Below, piece by piece: positions 11,655-22,306 of a DNA stretch of 64,000 nt. The stretch spans positions 19,366,953 to 19,430,952 of the forward strand of contig NC_064036.1 of assembly GCF_932526225.1 (NCBI RefSeq). Direction: 5' to 3'. The stretch is from Nematostella vectensis (Eukaryota; Cnidaria; Anthozoa; Actiniaria; Edwardsiidae). The number at the start of each line of letters is the position of its first letter. Position 1 is the stretch's first letter. A program made the position numbers and the translations under genes. The notes beneath the pieces are model-generated. The model was not told where the DNA came from and ran no database searches. It was given only the letters and a program-made list of their open reading frames with translations.

Positions 11655-12372
11655 ATGAGGGCGCGCATTCAACTCTCAAATCGCTCTACAACTTCAACTC
11701 TCAAATCCAATTGCGTAATCGATCTTCAGAATGAAGCCACAATCACATTAACGGATAACATGTTCGATGACATTAAATTAGATTAGAGAGAAAGTAATTC
11801 AAATGCAAAAGTGCTTTAAGTGATTTGAGAGTTGTATTTTGGAGATGAAAAGCGAGTGTGATTTGAGAGTTGAAATTTTGAAGATGAAAAGCGAGTTTGA
11901 TTTGAGAGTTGAATTTGGAATATGAAAAGCGAGTGTGATTTGAGAGTTGAATTTTGAAGATAAAAAGCGAGTGTGATTTGAGGGTTTAATTTTGAAGATA
12001 AAAAGCAAGTATGATTTGAGAGTTGTAATTTGGAGATGAAAGCGATCTTGGTTTGTGAGTTGTAATTTGAAGTTAAAAAGCGAGTGCAATTAGAGAAGTT
12101 GAAAATCGAAAGCGTTGATTGACTTGCGAGGGTGACTTGCTAGCTCAAAAGCGAAGGCGCAATTTTATGTTGACTAAAAAATAGAGCGACTTGGGAGTTT
12201 GTTTTTGTTTTTCAAGTTGTAGCCCGATATTGGAGAGCGATTTCAAAGCTAGAATTCGATAATAGACTTTAATTTGAAAGTTGGAGTTTGATAACAGATT
12301 GCAATTTGGTAGTTGAAGTCTCAAAGTGAAATTCAAAACTAAACTTCACGCGTGACCGGCCTGGGCTTCCGT
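11655..12372 (-). repeat. Right inverted arm with 36-38 bp tandem repeats
   Basis: Reverse complement of the left arm: a unique part containing GATCTTCAGAATGAAG, then about eight tandem units (11808-12080), then the outer part ending GGCTTCCGT at 12372. It has an intact single TTAA at about 11751-11754 where the left arm carries the 1-kb insertion. Frames at 11799-12336 are by-products of the repeat. Confidence 0.8.
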
Positions 12373-12814
12373 ACAACCGTCCCCTGGTACCGGCAGTTGA
12401 CTTCCAAAAGTTGCGGGGCACGTGTTAGAGCAAAACAAAGCTACGAACTCTATTAATACCCCCCCCCCCCCCCCCCCCAACACACACACACACACAAACA
12501 TCCCATCTAGAGTACATATATTTATAAAAAAAGCCCCGTCGCCTATATCTAAAAGCCCCCTTCCCCTCCCCTAAGCCGAGGTATAAAAATTAACATAACA
12601 CATGTCTCAGTTTATATAAAAAAGGCCAAAATGCTATTATTGATATGTTAGGACGCGCGTTACGTAGGGGCCAAACACACCTTGGGTAAGAACTGGAAAA
12701 AGTAATTTTGAAATAAGCTTCAATCTCTCTACTATGCGCCCATCTCCAATAAGTCCATCTTTTTTTTACTAAAAAAATTCCCCGGTGGTTTAAAGAGCGT
12801 CCAATAACAAATAA
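12373..12814. other. Intergenic, homopolymer-rich
   Basis: Contains a run of about 18 C followed by CA repeats near 12460-12500 and otherwise no recognisable feature. Confidence 0.4.
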
Positions 12815-12979
12815 GGGAGCGGTCATTAATTACTGGGGGGGCGGCAAATATGTAGGGGTGGCTATGTTTTTTGGGCGCGAATTTAGGGGGGTTCACATTT
12901 TTTGGGCGTCGAGCCCAGGGTTTTGCAAAATTGCCGTCCCCCCCCCCCCCCCCCCCCCCAGTGATTAATGACTGCTCCC
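12815..12979. mobile_element. 165-bp MITE with TAA target duplication
   Basis: Inverted termini GGGAGCGGTCATTAATTACT and, from the other end, GGGAGCAGTCATTAATCACT, flanked by TAA on each side (12812-12814, 12980-12982). Internal G and C runs follow the termini. A 3-bp TAA/TWA duplication suggests a PIF/Harbinger-type origin; this is inference. Confidence 0.75.
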
Positions 12980-12982
12980 TAA

Positions 12983-13774
12983 AACATGCATTTTGAAAGG
13001 TGTCCGTATGTAGAAATGCTCAGCTAACATGTCCTTATAGTAACAGCGAAGAGTTAAGACTATATATAAAGACGGGAATCAAATGTTTGAGGTATTGAGG
13101 GTTGGAACTAATCGGGATTGATTAAAAAAGGTGTAAAAGCCAGGGACGTACTCTCCGCCAGTCTTTCTGATACAACTTATGACTCACTAACGTTATACGA
13201 CTATCTTCATGTAGACTGAGCTGCAACTGTCATTCGGGATAACAACATTATAGAAATATGACGAAACTCGCGTAAAACTGAGTGAAGTCCGGCGCATCAC
13301 ATGGTGAGAAACATTTCACGCGTGCACAGTGCTCACTGCCTCGCGATGGCAAAAACTCACAGTTCAAGCAGGAGAGAATTTTGTCTCAATTGCTTGTGGG
13401 GCGTAATTTCGCACGATCGAAGTTCGCAAACCGGGAAGTGCACGCGTGTAATGTTCCTCATCGTGTGCGCCAGGCTTGAGGTGTTGCGATGAATTGGTCT
13501 ATGACATCCCGTATAAAGTCCCAGAAGCTCTCGTATTTACGAAGACCCGATGACGCTACAAATTAATAAATGTCTCGCTTTACCACTCTGTTTATGTGTA
13601 TCATCAGCAGCTAGCCTGCACACGCTCCGTGTGAGTAAACGCTCGCAAGAAATCTCGAAACGCGTAGCCTGCTTTTCTTTGTCCTCGCGACACAGGAATC
13701 CAATATCTCCAAATTCACATGCCAGAAAAAAGGTATAGAACCCGTATAGCTAGCCTGCAAGCGGCTTTCCTTTG
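12983..13774. other. Intergenic, nothing recognised
   Basis: Short frames only (for example 13282-13492). No protein family, RNA gene or array is recognised. Confidence 0.4.
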
Positions 13775-14033
13775 CAGGCCCGTACCCAGGAGGGGTGTGA
13801 AATCCGAAAAAGTGGACTTAATTTTTTGGGGGGGAGGGGAGGGAGTAAGTTCTCTGATAAAAATCTGAACCCCCCCCCCCCAAAAAAAAAGGGATTTTTT
13901 TATGCCTTTGCATTATCTCCACGAGACGTTTATTGTCGGATTTGGCTACATTCCAGAGTAATCTAGCTTATGCTTGTTGGTTTGTCTACAAATAGCACGT
14001 CCATAAAGAACCGAAAGTGGACCTTCGGGCCTG
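13775..14033 (-). mobile_element. CAGGCCCGTA MITE, long type, 5-bp duplication CTTTG
   Basis: Begins CAGGCCCGTACCCAGG and ends CGGGCCTG, with CTTTG on both sides. The interior is the reverse complement of the copy at 33518-33795 (shared GACAATAAACGTC.CGTGGAGAT, TGTAGCCAAATC, GTCCACTTT). Terminal CAGG and 5-bp duplications fit non-autonomous hAT5-type elements, by inference. Confidence 0.75.
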
Positions 14034-14347
14034 CTTTGGCACCCAAGGCAAAGCAGATCCATTAAAGTCTAATAAGCAAACGATTCTATGCCCAGTGGGC
14101 CAGATGAATATGAAGCACGAGGCAAAGGGGGCGTAGACCGGGTCCTAGCATAACTCCTCCCCTTTCTTCTAGAATGTTCACCCCAGGACTCCCCGGACTA
14201 CCTTGTCCCCCCCCCCCCCCTGTGTGCTATGGTCGTCAATTTTTTTTACTATACTTTTTTACTTTACTCCCCAAAGCATACGACACTGTTTGTTATAGTA
14301 CTATAGTTCGACTGATAATCTAATGATTTTAATAGCAGTTCGTGTGT

Positions 14348-17300
14348 TCAGCTAGCCAGAACTTTAGCAGCCGACATCACACACCACGCCACGACGGTGA
14401 CTTGCTCCCTCACTTGGTCCCAGTCCTTTGCATGCATTGCGTTACCAATGGTGGGAAATGTTCCTTCCTGAAACTTGGCCATGTCATAAATATTTGGCGC
14501 GAAAATCACATGCCGCGCGCTAGGGATGCCGGGAATTCCATACGGAAATATAAATGCGCGCTCAAAATTCAACAGCTTGTCATTGAGGACTCGAAGCGAA
14601 ATAAAGTTTTTGTTTTCCTCGACGTCTTTAATTTTTTTCTCAAATTCATCAATCTCTTTAGATAGATTTCGAACTGCTCGTTCGAGGTATTGTAGATCGA
14701 TGGAGTGAGCCGAAACCTCGGCGTTTAGCTGCAAACTTGCAAAATAACGATTGACGATGGTGTTATACGGTGTTAACGTGAAGGGAATGAGCGGCGAATC
14801 GGATAATCGCATAAGCAGTAGTCCACAGAACTGGGTCACCGACCGCAAGAGCTCAAACCTGGGGTCGAGGAATTTCTTATACCAGTAAAACGTCTCATGC
14901 AATGTGTGATATACCGGGAACCCTGTGTACGAGAAAGAGAAATTCTTCTGGGCCCAGAAGTAGCCCCAGTCCGCGTAAGGGATCCCGACGTACTGATAGA
15001 AGCTGTGGAAGTCACTTCCGCTCGGTAGAGTGACCATATTTGGCTGGCCAGGATGCGTGGAGGAAGGGAAGCTCTTAGCCATGACGTCATACAAAGTCAG
15101 CTTTTTATCTGGCGTGCTTCGCGGGTCGAGAATTTCTTTCAGAGTATTATTGATTATAGAATAGAGAAGTGGACTCGAGGAAAAGAAGAAGGAGAAGTTC
15201 CCATTAACAGCGACGTCCATGTTAAGATAAACGACAGCTTTGCTCTCCAAGACTTTCAGGTTTTCCTCCACCCATTCCGTGGAACCAATTATACCATGCT
15301 CCTCCGCCCCCCAGCTGCAAAGCATGATGGATCTTCGCGGACGCCAGCTCGCATTAAGCAGCTTACTGAGCCCTCGCGCCGTCTCCATGGTGGCAGCGGT
15401 TGCCGTGACGGGGTCCACTGCACCGAAGACCCAAGCATCCCTGTGGTTTCCAAGTATCACTAGACGATCTGGCTCCTCACGGCCGGTGATGGTCGCTATG
15501 ACGTCATAGGTGGTATTGATTGACAGCTCAGTGATTATGTGCATATTGAGTTGAAGATTGGTGTCTTGAAAGCCTGGACCGAGGCGGTATGTGATTGGTA
15601 GATTGCCCTGCCAATCAGAAGGCGCTGGTGAACCTGAAAGGAAAGATGGGCGGGTTTAGCACCGTTGATAATAAGGAGCTTTCTACGCACCACTGCTGTT
15701 CCACCCAAGCCTTCATTACTACTCCTTTAAAAGGTATCGCTTGTTTGTGCTGCTTAGATAGGCTATTTAAAAGGTATCGCTTGTTGGAATCGTGTTTGTG
15801 CAGCTTAGATAGGCTATTTAAAAGGTATCGCTTGTTGGAATCGTGTTTGTGCAGCTTAGATAGGCTATTTAAAAGGTATCGCTTGTTGGAATCGTGTTTG
15901 TGCAGCTTAGATAGGCTATTTAAAAGATCATAGATACACCAGTCCACGATGAGGACAGATAAAGCGGGTCGTGCAAACATCTTCCAGGACATTGCCCAAT
16001 CTCATTTTAACCCTATTCAGACTAGGGAGGGGGGGGGGGGCTCTTTAAGCCCCTCCTGGAAAATTGCTATTACTTCTGAACCATAGCAACTAAGAGGCTA
16101 AAACTTGGTGACTTTTCCTAAAATCTATCTGCATACATTTTGATGCCATTGGGGACTTTAAGATGCTACAACGGCTACGGCATGGACGGAGTGACCGAGA
16201 TAACACTTTAACGCTAGGCGACAAATTCCAAAATAGTTTCGATAAAATTACCTAGATTTTATATTTAGGAACTAACAGAAATTAACCTTAAGCTTCTTTC
16301 TAGGATGGGAAACAGAGAAAAGTGAATTTTTCTCCAAACGACCACGTACTCGCCAGAGACCGTAAAACGTTTAATTTCACGTTGTGTTTTGGCGGAGAAC
16401 GGTTGGAAATCTATCAGACAAAAACGCATTTTCACGTGCAGCCTTTCAATTCTCAAATTAATTCCACTGTTTTCTACCGTCGCCGTACTCGTATCTTAAA
16501 GACCCTATTGACATGTCGAGGAGACGCTCCATGTTACCATAGCATGCAAAAACAAAGAATCCAAGATGGCGTAAATTCTAACAAAAAAGTGATTATAAAC
16601 GTTTTTATGGCCTTTTTGCATTGTAAAGCCGTTAAAAGGTTGTTTTTGACATATCTGAATGATGCAAAATGATTTCAACCCGATATCTTATACTTTAGGC
16701 AACAGAATAGCTAGACATCGTATTTATGACGTTACTGTGACGTCATAATTAATTCGACCACACCCAAAATACGGCGTGACCATTCTTTGCATGCTGGTGA
16801 TCATTGCCTGTAGGTTTGATTGTCATAGCCTAAACGGTTCATGAAATACGGAGGGGGGGGGGGGGGGCTTTTCGTTATGTTTTAGAAGATATCTCTGTCA
16901 AAGCTGTTTAGCATGGCCCGCTTTATGTGCCCTTATTGTCTACTCGAAAGAAGATTAGCAAAGATTGCTGAAATAAAGAAGGAGAAGAGGGGTAAAAATG
17001 TTCTCTTCTTCTCCTTTACGTTTTCCTTTTCATGCTGATTTCGTACGCAGTTTTAATCCCCACTTTCCTTCTCTTTCATTGGTCCCTTCCCTAGCAGTGC
17101 ACTATTATGGTCGAGTAAGACGGACCCTTTAAAGCTGCTGATACCTGACATGCGAGCAAGGATCTCCTCAGCGTCATCGTACCCAATCGCGTGACAGGGT
17201 ATCCTCGGCAGAGACTTGATTACCGTTCGATTCACCTTGAGCCTGTACGCGCCTGGTACAGAGGGAAACAAGGGGGTCAGCGGGTCACCAGGGTAACCAT

Positions 17301-20300
17301 TCAACGTAGTGCCTCTTTGTACACCGTCGCCTGGCAACCACCACGTGTTGGGAAAGGTGTCAGCGAGGTCGGTTCCGTACGGAGCATATTTCTTGGGGTC
17401 CGTGTAGATTAGGGCACCAATAGCGCCATAACGATACGCATTGGCTACCTGTGTGCGAAATAATGATTTCTTTTTGTAAAAACGGCACACAAAAAACAAA
17501 CTTTATTTTGTCTTGCTGTTATTGCCTACGAATCCACTTGGACCTCTGTCACACTGAGCTCAGAAAGCATGAATGCAGGGAAATAAATCAAAACTGAGGT
17601 CGAAAGTTTTACGCCGCTGTGGAAAAAAAAAACAAAGTAGCTAACCTTTCGAGGACTAGCCTTTTGTGGGAGATAAAGAAAAGTCGAATAGGGGTCGTAT
17701 TAATAGTGAAGTATAATAGTTTATAGTGTAGTATACGTATAGTCGACATTCGCAATTAAATCGGGACACTTTGAGAACGGCACGCTAACAATAGTTATAT
17801 TACAGCTTAGTGTTACATAATTAACAAACTAGGTTATTCGGACCGATTGTTCAGTAATGGCAATTTCATTTTTTATTCGTTATAAGATAACACTTGCAAG
17901 TTTTTTAGTATTTCTAAATATAAGTAACTATTAAGGTTTAGAGTGCTATGAGTTGAGAATATACCAATGGCATTTACCCACCATACTTCCTCGGTAGGCT
18001 CTCCCGTAGCGCATGATGACGACGCGATCTTTGACCTGTACGCCATTCGACAAAAGATGCTTGAAGTCCTCAACACGCCCATAATTAGCATAAACGGGGT
18101 CTCCAGTAACATTCCCAGACGGAGAGTACGCAAGGAATGGTGGGATAGCTGAGGGATCCTTCTCGCTTGGCTCGTATACCTGTTGCGAAGCAAGGGGTTA
18201 TGGGAGCGCTGTGCTCATCTCAAGTACCTGTTGCGAAGCAAGGTGTTATAGGAGCGCTCTGCTCATCTCAAGTAAAGATCCATTAGGAGTCAGCAGTCAC
18301 TAAGCGCGCAACCCGAGTATAGCTTAGTTACTAAGTGCGCAGTCTGAGTATATCCCAGTTACTAAGTGCTCAACTCAAGTATATCCTAGTTACTAAGTGC
18401 GCAACTCAAGTATATCCTAGTTACTAAGTGCGCAACTCAAGTATATCCTAGTTACTAAGTGCGCAACTCAAGTATATCCTAGTTACTAAGTGCGCAACTC
18501 AAGTATATCCTAGTTACTAAGTACGCAACTCAAGTATATCCTAGTTACTAAGTGCGCAACTCAAGTATATCCTAGTTACTAAGTGCGCAACTCAAGTATA
18601 TCCTAGTTACTAAGTGCGCAACTCAAGTATATCCTAGTTACTAAGTGCTTATTGTCAGTGAGTAAAGCTTATTGTCAGTAAGTATAGCTTATTGTCAGTA
18701 AGTATAGCTTATTGTCAGTAAGTAAAGCTTATTGTCAGTAAGTATAGCTTATTGTCAGTAAGTATAGCTTATTGTCAGTAAGTATAGCTTATTGTCAGTA
18801 AGTAAAGCTTATTGTCAGTAAGTATAGCTTATTGTCAGTAAGTATAGCTTATTGTCAGTAAGTATAGCTTATTGTCAATGAGTATAGCTTATTGTCAGTA
18901 AGTATAGCTTATTGTCAGTAAGTAAAGCTTATTGTCAGTGAGTAAAGCTTATTGTCAGTAAGTATAGCTTATTGTCAGTAAGTAGCTTATTGTCAGTAAG
19001 TAAAGCTTATTGTCAGTAAGTAAAGCTTATTGTCAGTAAGTATAGCTTATTGTCAGTAAGTATAGCTTATTGTCAGTAAGTAAAGCTTATTGTCAGTAAG
19101 TAAAGCTTATTGTCAGTAAGTATAGCTTATTGTCAGTAAGTAGCTTATTGTCAGTAAGTATAGCTAATTGTCAGTAAGTAAAGCTTATTGTCAGTAAGTA
19201 AAGCTTATTGTCAGTAAGTAAAGCTTATTGTCAGTAAGTAAAGCTTATTGTCAGTAAGTAAAGCTTATTGTCAGTAAGTAAAGCTTATTGTCAGTAAGTA
19301 TAGCTTATTGTCAGTAAGTAGCTTATTGTCAGTAAATATATTTTATTGTCAGTAAGTAGCTTATTGTCAGTAAGTAGCTTATTGTCAGTAAGTATAGCTA
19401 ATTGTCAGTAAGTATAGCTTATTGTCAGTAAGTAAAGCTTATTGTCAGTAAGTAAAGCTTATTGTCAGTAAGTAGCTTATTGTCAGTAAGTATAGCTTAT
19501 TGTCAGTAAGTAAAGCTTATTGTCAGTAAGTAAAGCTTATTGTCAGTAAGTAGCTTATTGTCAGTAAGTATAGCTTATTGTCAGTAAGTATAGCTTATTT
19601 TCAGTAAGTATAGCTTATTGTCAGTAAGTAAAGCTTATTGTCAGTAAGTATAGCTTATTGTCAGTAAGTAAAGCTTATTGTCAGTAAGTATAGCTTATTG
19701 TCAGTAAGTATAGCTTATTGTCAGTAAGTATAGCTTATTGTCAGTAAGTATAGCTTATTGTCAGTAAGTATAGCTTATTGTCAGTAAGTAAAGCCTATTG
19801 TCAGTAAGTATAGCTTATTGTCAGTAAGTAGCTTATTGTCAGTAAGTATAGCTTATTGTCAGTAAGTAAAGCTTATTGTCAGTAAGTAAAGCTTATTGTC
19901 AGTAAGTAAAGCTTATTGTCAGTAAGTGTAGCTTATTGTCAGTAAGTAGCTTATTGTCAGTAAGTATAGCTAATTGTCAGTAAGTAAAGCTTATTGTCAG
20001 TAAGTAAAGCTTATTGTCAGTAAGTAAAGCTTATTGTCAGTAAGTAAAGCTTATTGTCAGTAAGTATAGCTTATTGTCAGTAAGTAAAGCTTATTGTCAG
20101 TAAGTATAGCCTATTGTCAGTAAGTAAAGCTTATTGTCAGTAAGTATAGCTTATTGTCAGTAAGTAAAGCTTATTGTCAGTAAGTAAAGCTTATTTTCAG
20201 TAAGTATAGCTTATTGTCAGTAAGTATAGCTTATTGTCAGTAAGTATAGCTTATTGTCAGTAAGTATAGCTTATTGTCAGTAAGTAAAGTTTATTGTCAG

Positions 20301-22306
20301 TAAGTATAGCTTATTGTCAGTAAGTATAGCTTATTGCCAGTAAGTAAAGCCTATTGTCAGTGAGTGCGCAACAAGAGTATTGCCCAGCCATTAAGTGTGC
20401 AATCCGAGTATAGCCCCAAAGTTCACAAACCTTTTCTTGCGTTCGCGTCTTGTAGATGACGTCACCCGTGTTGCTAATTATCTTTGCTGTATTCACTTGG
20501 TTTGCCTGTGGATATGACAGCATGACGTCATAGCTTGTCAATTCCACCTTGTCGAAGCCATATTTCTGCCATGTGTCCCGAATTTCAAAGGCCTGTCGAT
20601 GGCTTTCCTCGGAGCCCCCAATGTGGGGCCGATGGCTGAAGTGTCTAAGCAAAACACACAAATTAACGGTTTACTCTTTATCCGAAATTGAAGCTATTCT
20701 TTAATTACGGTTATCGCTGTTCACACTAGTTAGCTGAGAACTATGATACTATATTGACTGTATGCGTGTGATAATCACCCAACCTGGTGGCTTACCTCGA
20801 CAACTCACGTGTGACCATCTGATATCTTACCTTAACAGCTCTTCCAGGCTTCCTTTATCCACGCTTTCTACCAGTTGCTGTTGGTAACTTGCATGTTTGT
20901 TCTCGTCTGATGACTCGACGGGATGCGCATGCTCAACACTTTTCGGTATGAAGTAGCCAATTAGAAAGCCCGTGATCATGGAGAGGAGAATAACGACAAT
21001 GGAGACGCAGACTATAGAGCGCGTTCTGTAAGGGAATGAATGCGACAGAAAACACAAGCCATCAGTGATTGATTTAATAGTGGACTTGCGCTAAGGGATC
21101 ACGTGACCTTTGGGCGGCAAATTCAAGCCGAAATAAACACAGTTATAACTGCGCCCGTCATGACATAGAATGACAAAAAAACTTTTTGAAAAAAAACTTT
21201 CTGTCTGTTAAAAATTGCTTAATAAGTTGCTTTTCGTTTTGCCGATAAAAGCCTGAACGCGCGCTGGCTTTCCACCCAAAAAGTCACGTGATCTCCTAGC
21301 GCCCCTACCATCATGCGTTGCTAATTTGCATATCCGCGTCCATCATAAATCACAACATGCGCAAGCATACAGAATATGGAGAATATGGACTGAAACTCGA
21401 ATCTGACTTGACGCTATGGGCAATGGCTTCTTACATCACTCAGATAAGAACCCTCCTTCCGTTTGAAACAGGCCCAGGGGCGATAAGTAGAATAAATATG
21501 AGGTATGTCTTTGTGTTATAGTTTATGGGCATGCTAACCTACGACATTTTTCGTGTGTGATACTGTACCCTTTTGTTTTGATAAAAAAAAGTTTTTTTTT
21601 AATGACGAAGCTAATAAAAGTATAAAAAAAACAAGAAGTAAGGGGTTTCGCTTTCATTTGCAGATTTTAATAAAGGCAAAATGTGCTTCGGTCTTTGTAC
21701 TAACCTTATAAGTAGGATCAACGAGGTGTGCTTCACTTTATGAGAAGCGTGAGTATTTACATGGACTTATCTACTCTTATCATGCGAGAATATCCCTGAG
21801 CCTCACAAACCAGCTCGACGCAAATGCAAAACTGTACTTGTATAATCAGGAAAAAGCTTTTCAAACTAATCTTAACCCATTTTATTGCTAAAAGTCCCCT
21901 TTCAGGAGGTAGTTCATTGTTCATATGACGATAGCAGTTCAAAGCTTTCAAATAAGCCGGTCATCTGAGTCATGATAGCGGCGACTGTCTCAAGCGTTTT
22001 TATTTCCTTGCGTGTGGTTTCGGCAAGCTGGTGTTTGTTGAGACGAATGTTTGCTTCCATGATATCCAATAAAATAACCAGATACAACGACTACTTGTTT
22101 AAAAGAGATTAAAGTAAACCCTTTTAGGAATTGCTATATATACAGTAACTTTAAAGCATGAATACATTGAATGATTAGTCAATTTTGGGCATCTAATGTG
22201 GAATTCTGGTGTTTCGTATCGTATACCTGACATAAACTGCAGAATTTCGGTCATCGTCATCTCTAATAAAGCGGTAAATCCTCGTCTCGTCTTTAGACTT
22301 GGACAT
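14348..22306 (-). CDS. FOLH1: Glutamate carboxypeptidase II-like (M28B) membrane peptidase, 6 exons, 758 aa
   Basis: Type II membrane zinc peptidase of the PSMA/NAALAD family, which removes C-terminal glutamate from folate polyglutamates or N-acetyl-aspartyl-glutamate. Exons: 22306-22227, 21025-20831, 20644-20431, 18179-17982, 17448-17145 and 15633-14348. Phases close exactly (2277 nt). Exon 1 encodes a 26-residue charged cytosolic tail (MSKSKDETRIYRF...). Exon 2 has the membrane segment at about 31-53. Exons 3-5 hold the protease-associated region (HIGGSEESHRQAF, YRGSMVANAYRYGA, GDGVQRGTTLNGYPGDPLTP). Exon 6 has the metallopeptidase and helical dimer domains. All zinc ligands and the base are present: His394, Asp404, Glu441-Glu442, Asp470, His573. 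The human protein is 750 aa. An internal ATG at 21057 would give a shorter N-terminus, but the AG acceptor at 21026 and phase match favour the remote exon. Introns carry several tandem arrays. Confidence 0.93.
15726..15925. repeat. 51-bp minisatellite, about 4 copies
   Basis: Nearly identical 51-bp units (AGGCTATTTAAAAGGTATCG, CTTGTTGGAATCGTGTTTGT, GCAGCTTAGAT) in the last intron of the FOLH1-like gene. The first unit is shortened. The frames on both strands at 15595-15992 arise because 51 is divisible by three. Confidence 0.9.
15926..17144. other. Remainder of the last FOLH1-like intron
   Basis: No gene. Contains two G runs (about 16029 and 16854) and AT-rich sequence. Small frames at 16265-16672 are unsupported. 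Confidence 0.4.
18296..18648. repeat. 31-bp minisatellite, about 11 copies
   Basis: Units of TTACTAAGTGCGCAACTCAA plus GTATATCCTAG. The first two or three are diverged and the rest almost identical. Lies in intron 3 of the FOLH1-like gene, directly next to a different 20-bp array. Confidence 0.92.
18649..20362. repeat. 20-bp minisatellite, about 85 copies
   Basis: Unit AGCTTATTGTCAGTAAGTAT. The last but one base alternates A or T between units (AAAGC/ATAGC), and scattered units lack two bases, giving 18 bp. On the transcribed minus strand each unit reads TACTTACTGACAATAAGCT, containing TACTGAC. After the array, about 20370-20400 resembles the 31-bp unit again (GTGCGCAAC). Confidence 0.95.
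21088..21302. mobile_element. GCGCTAAGAGATCACGTGACC-family MITE, complete
   Basis: Inverted termini GCGCTAAGGGATCACGTGAC and, from the right, GCGCTAGGAGATCACGTGAC, each followed by a TTTGGG(C/T)GG block. Lies in intron 1 of the FOLH1-like gene. Target duplication not resolved. Confidence 0.7.

Larger units (their letters stand above)
2308..12372. mobile_element. 10-kb composite DNA transposon with long repetitive inverted arms (foldback-like)
   Basis: The two ends are inverted copies of one another for roughly 0.75 kb, starting ACGGAAGCCCAGGCCGG at 2308 and ending with its reverse complement at 12372. Much of each arm is a tandem array of 36-38 bp units (motifs ACTCGCTTTTCATCTTC and CAACTCTCAAATC). 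The flanks are CCAACCGT (2300-2307) and ACAACCGT (12373-12380), an 8-bp target duplication with one mismatch. Long inverted arms made of short tandem repeats define foldback elements; the Galileo/P superfamily uses 7-8 bp duplications, so kinship to it is a guess. No transposase of that class is visible. The interior has been invaded by a TTAA-flanked insertion, a MITE and a BEL/Pao retrotransposon. Confidence 0.7.

Noticed and set aside
20827..21057. Start of the FOLH1-like protein at ATG 21057
   Set aside because: An AG acceptor at 21026-21027 and an upstream exon (22306-22227) with a matching phase give a normal charged cytosolic tail. The ATG lies in what is better read as intron.
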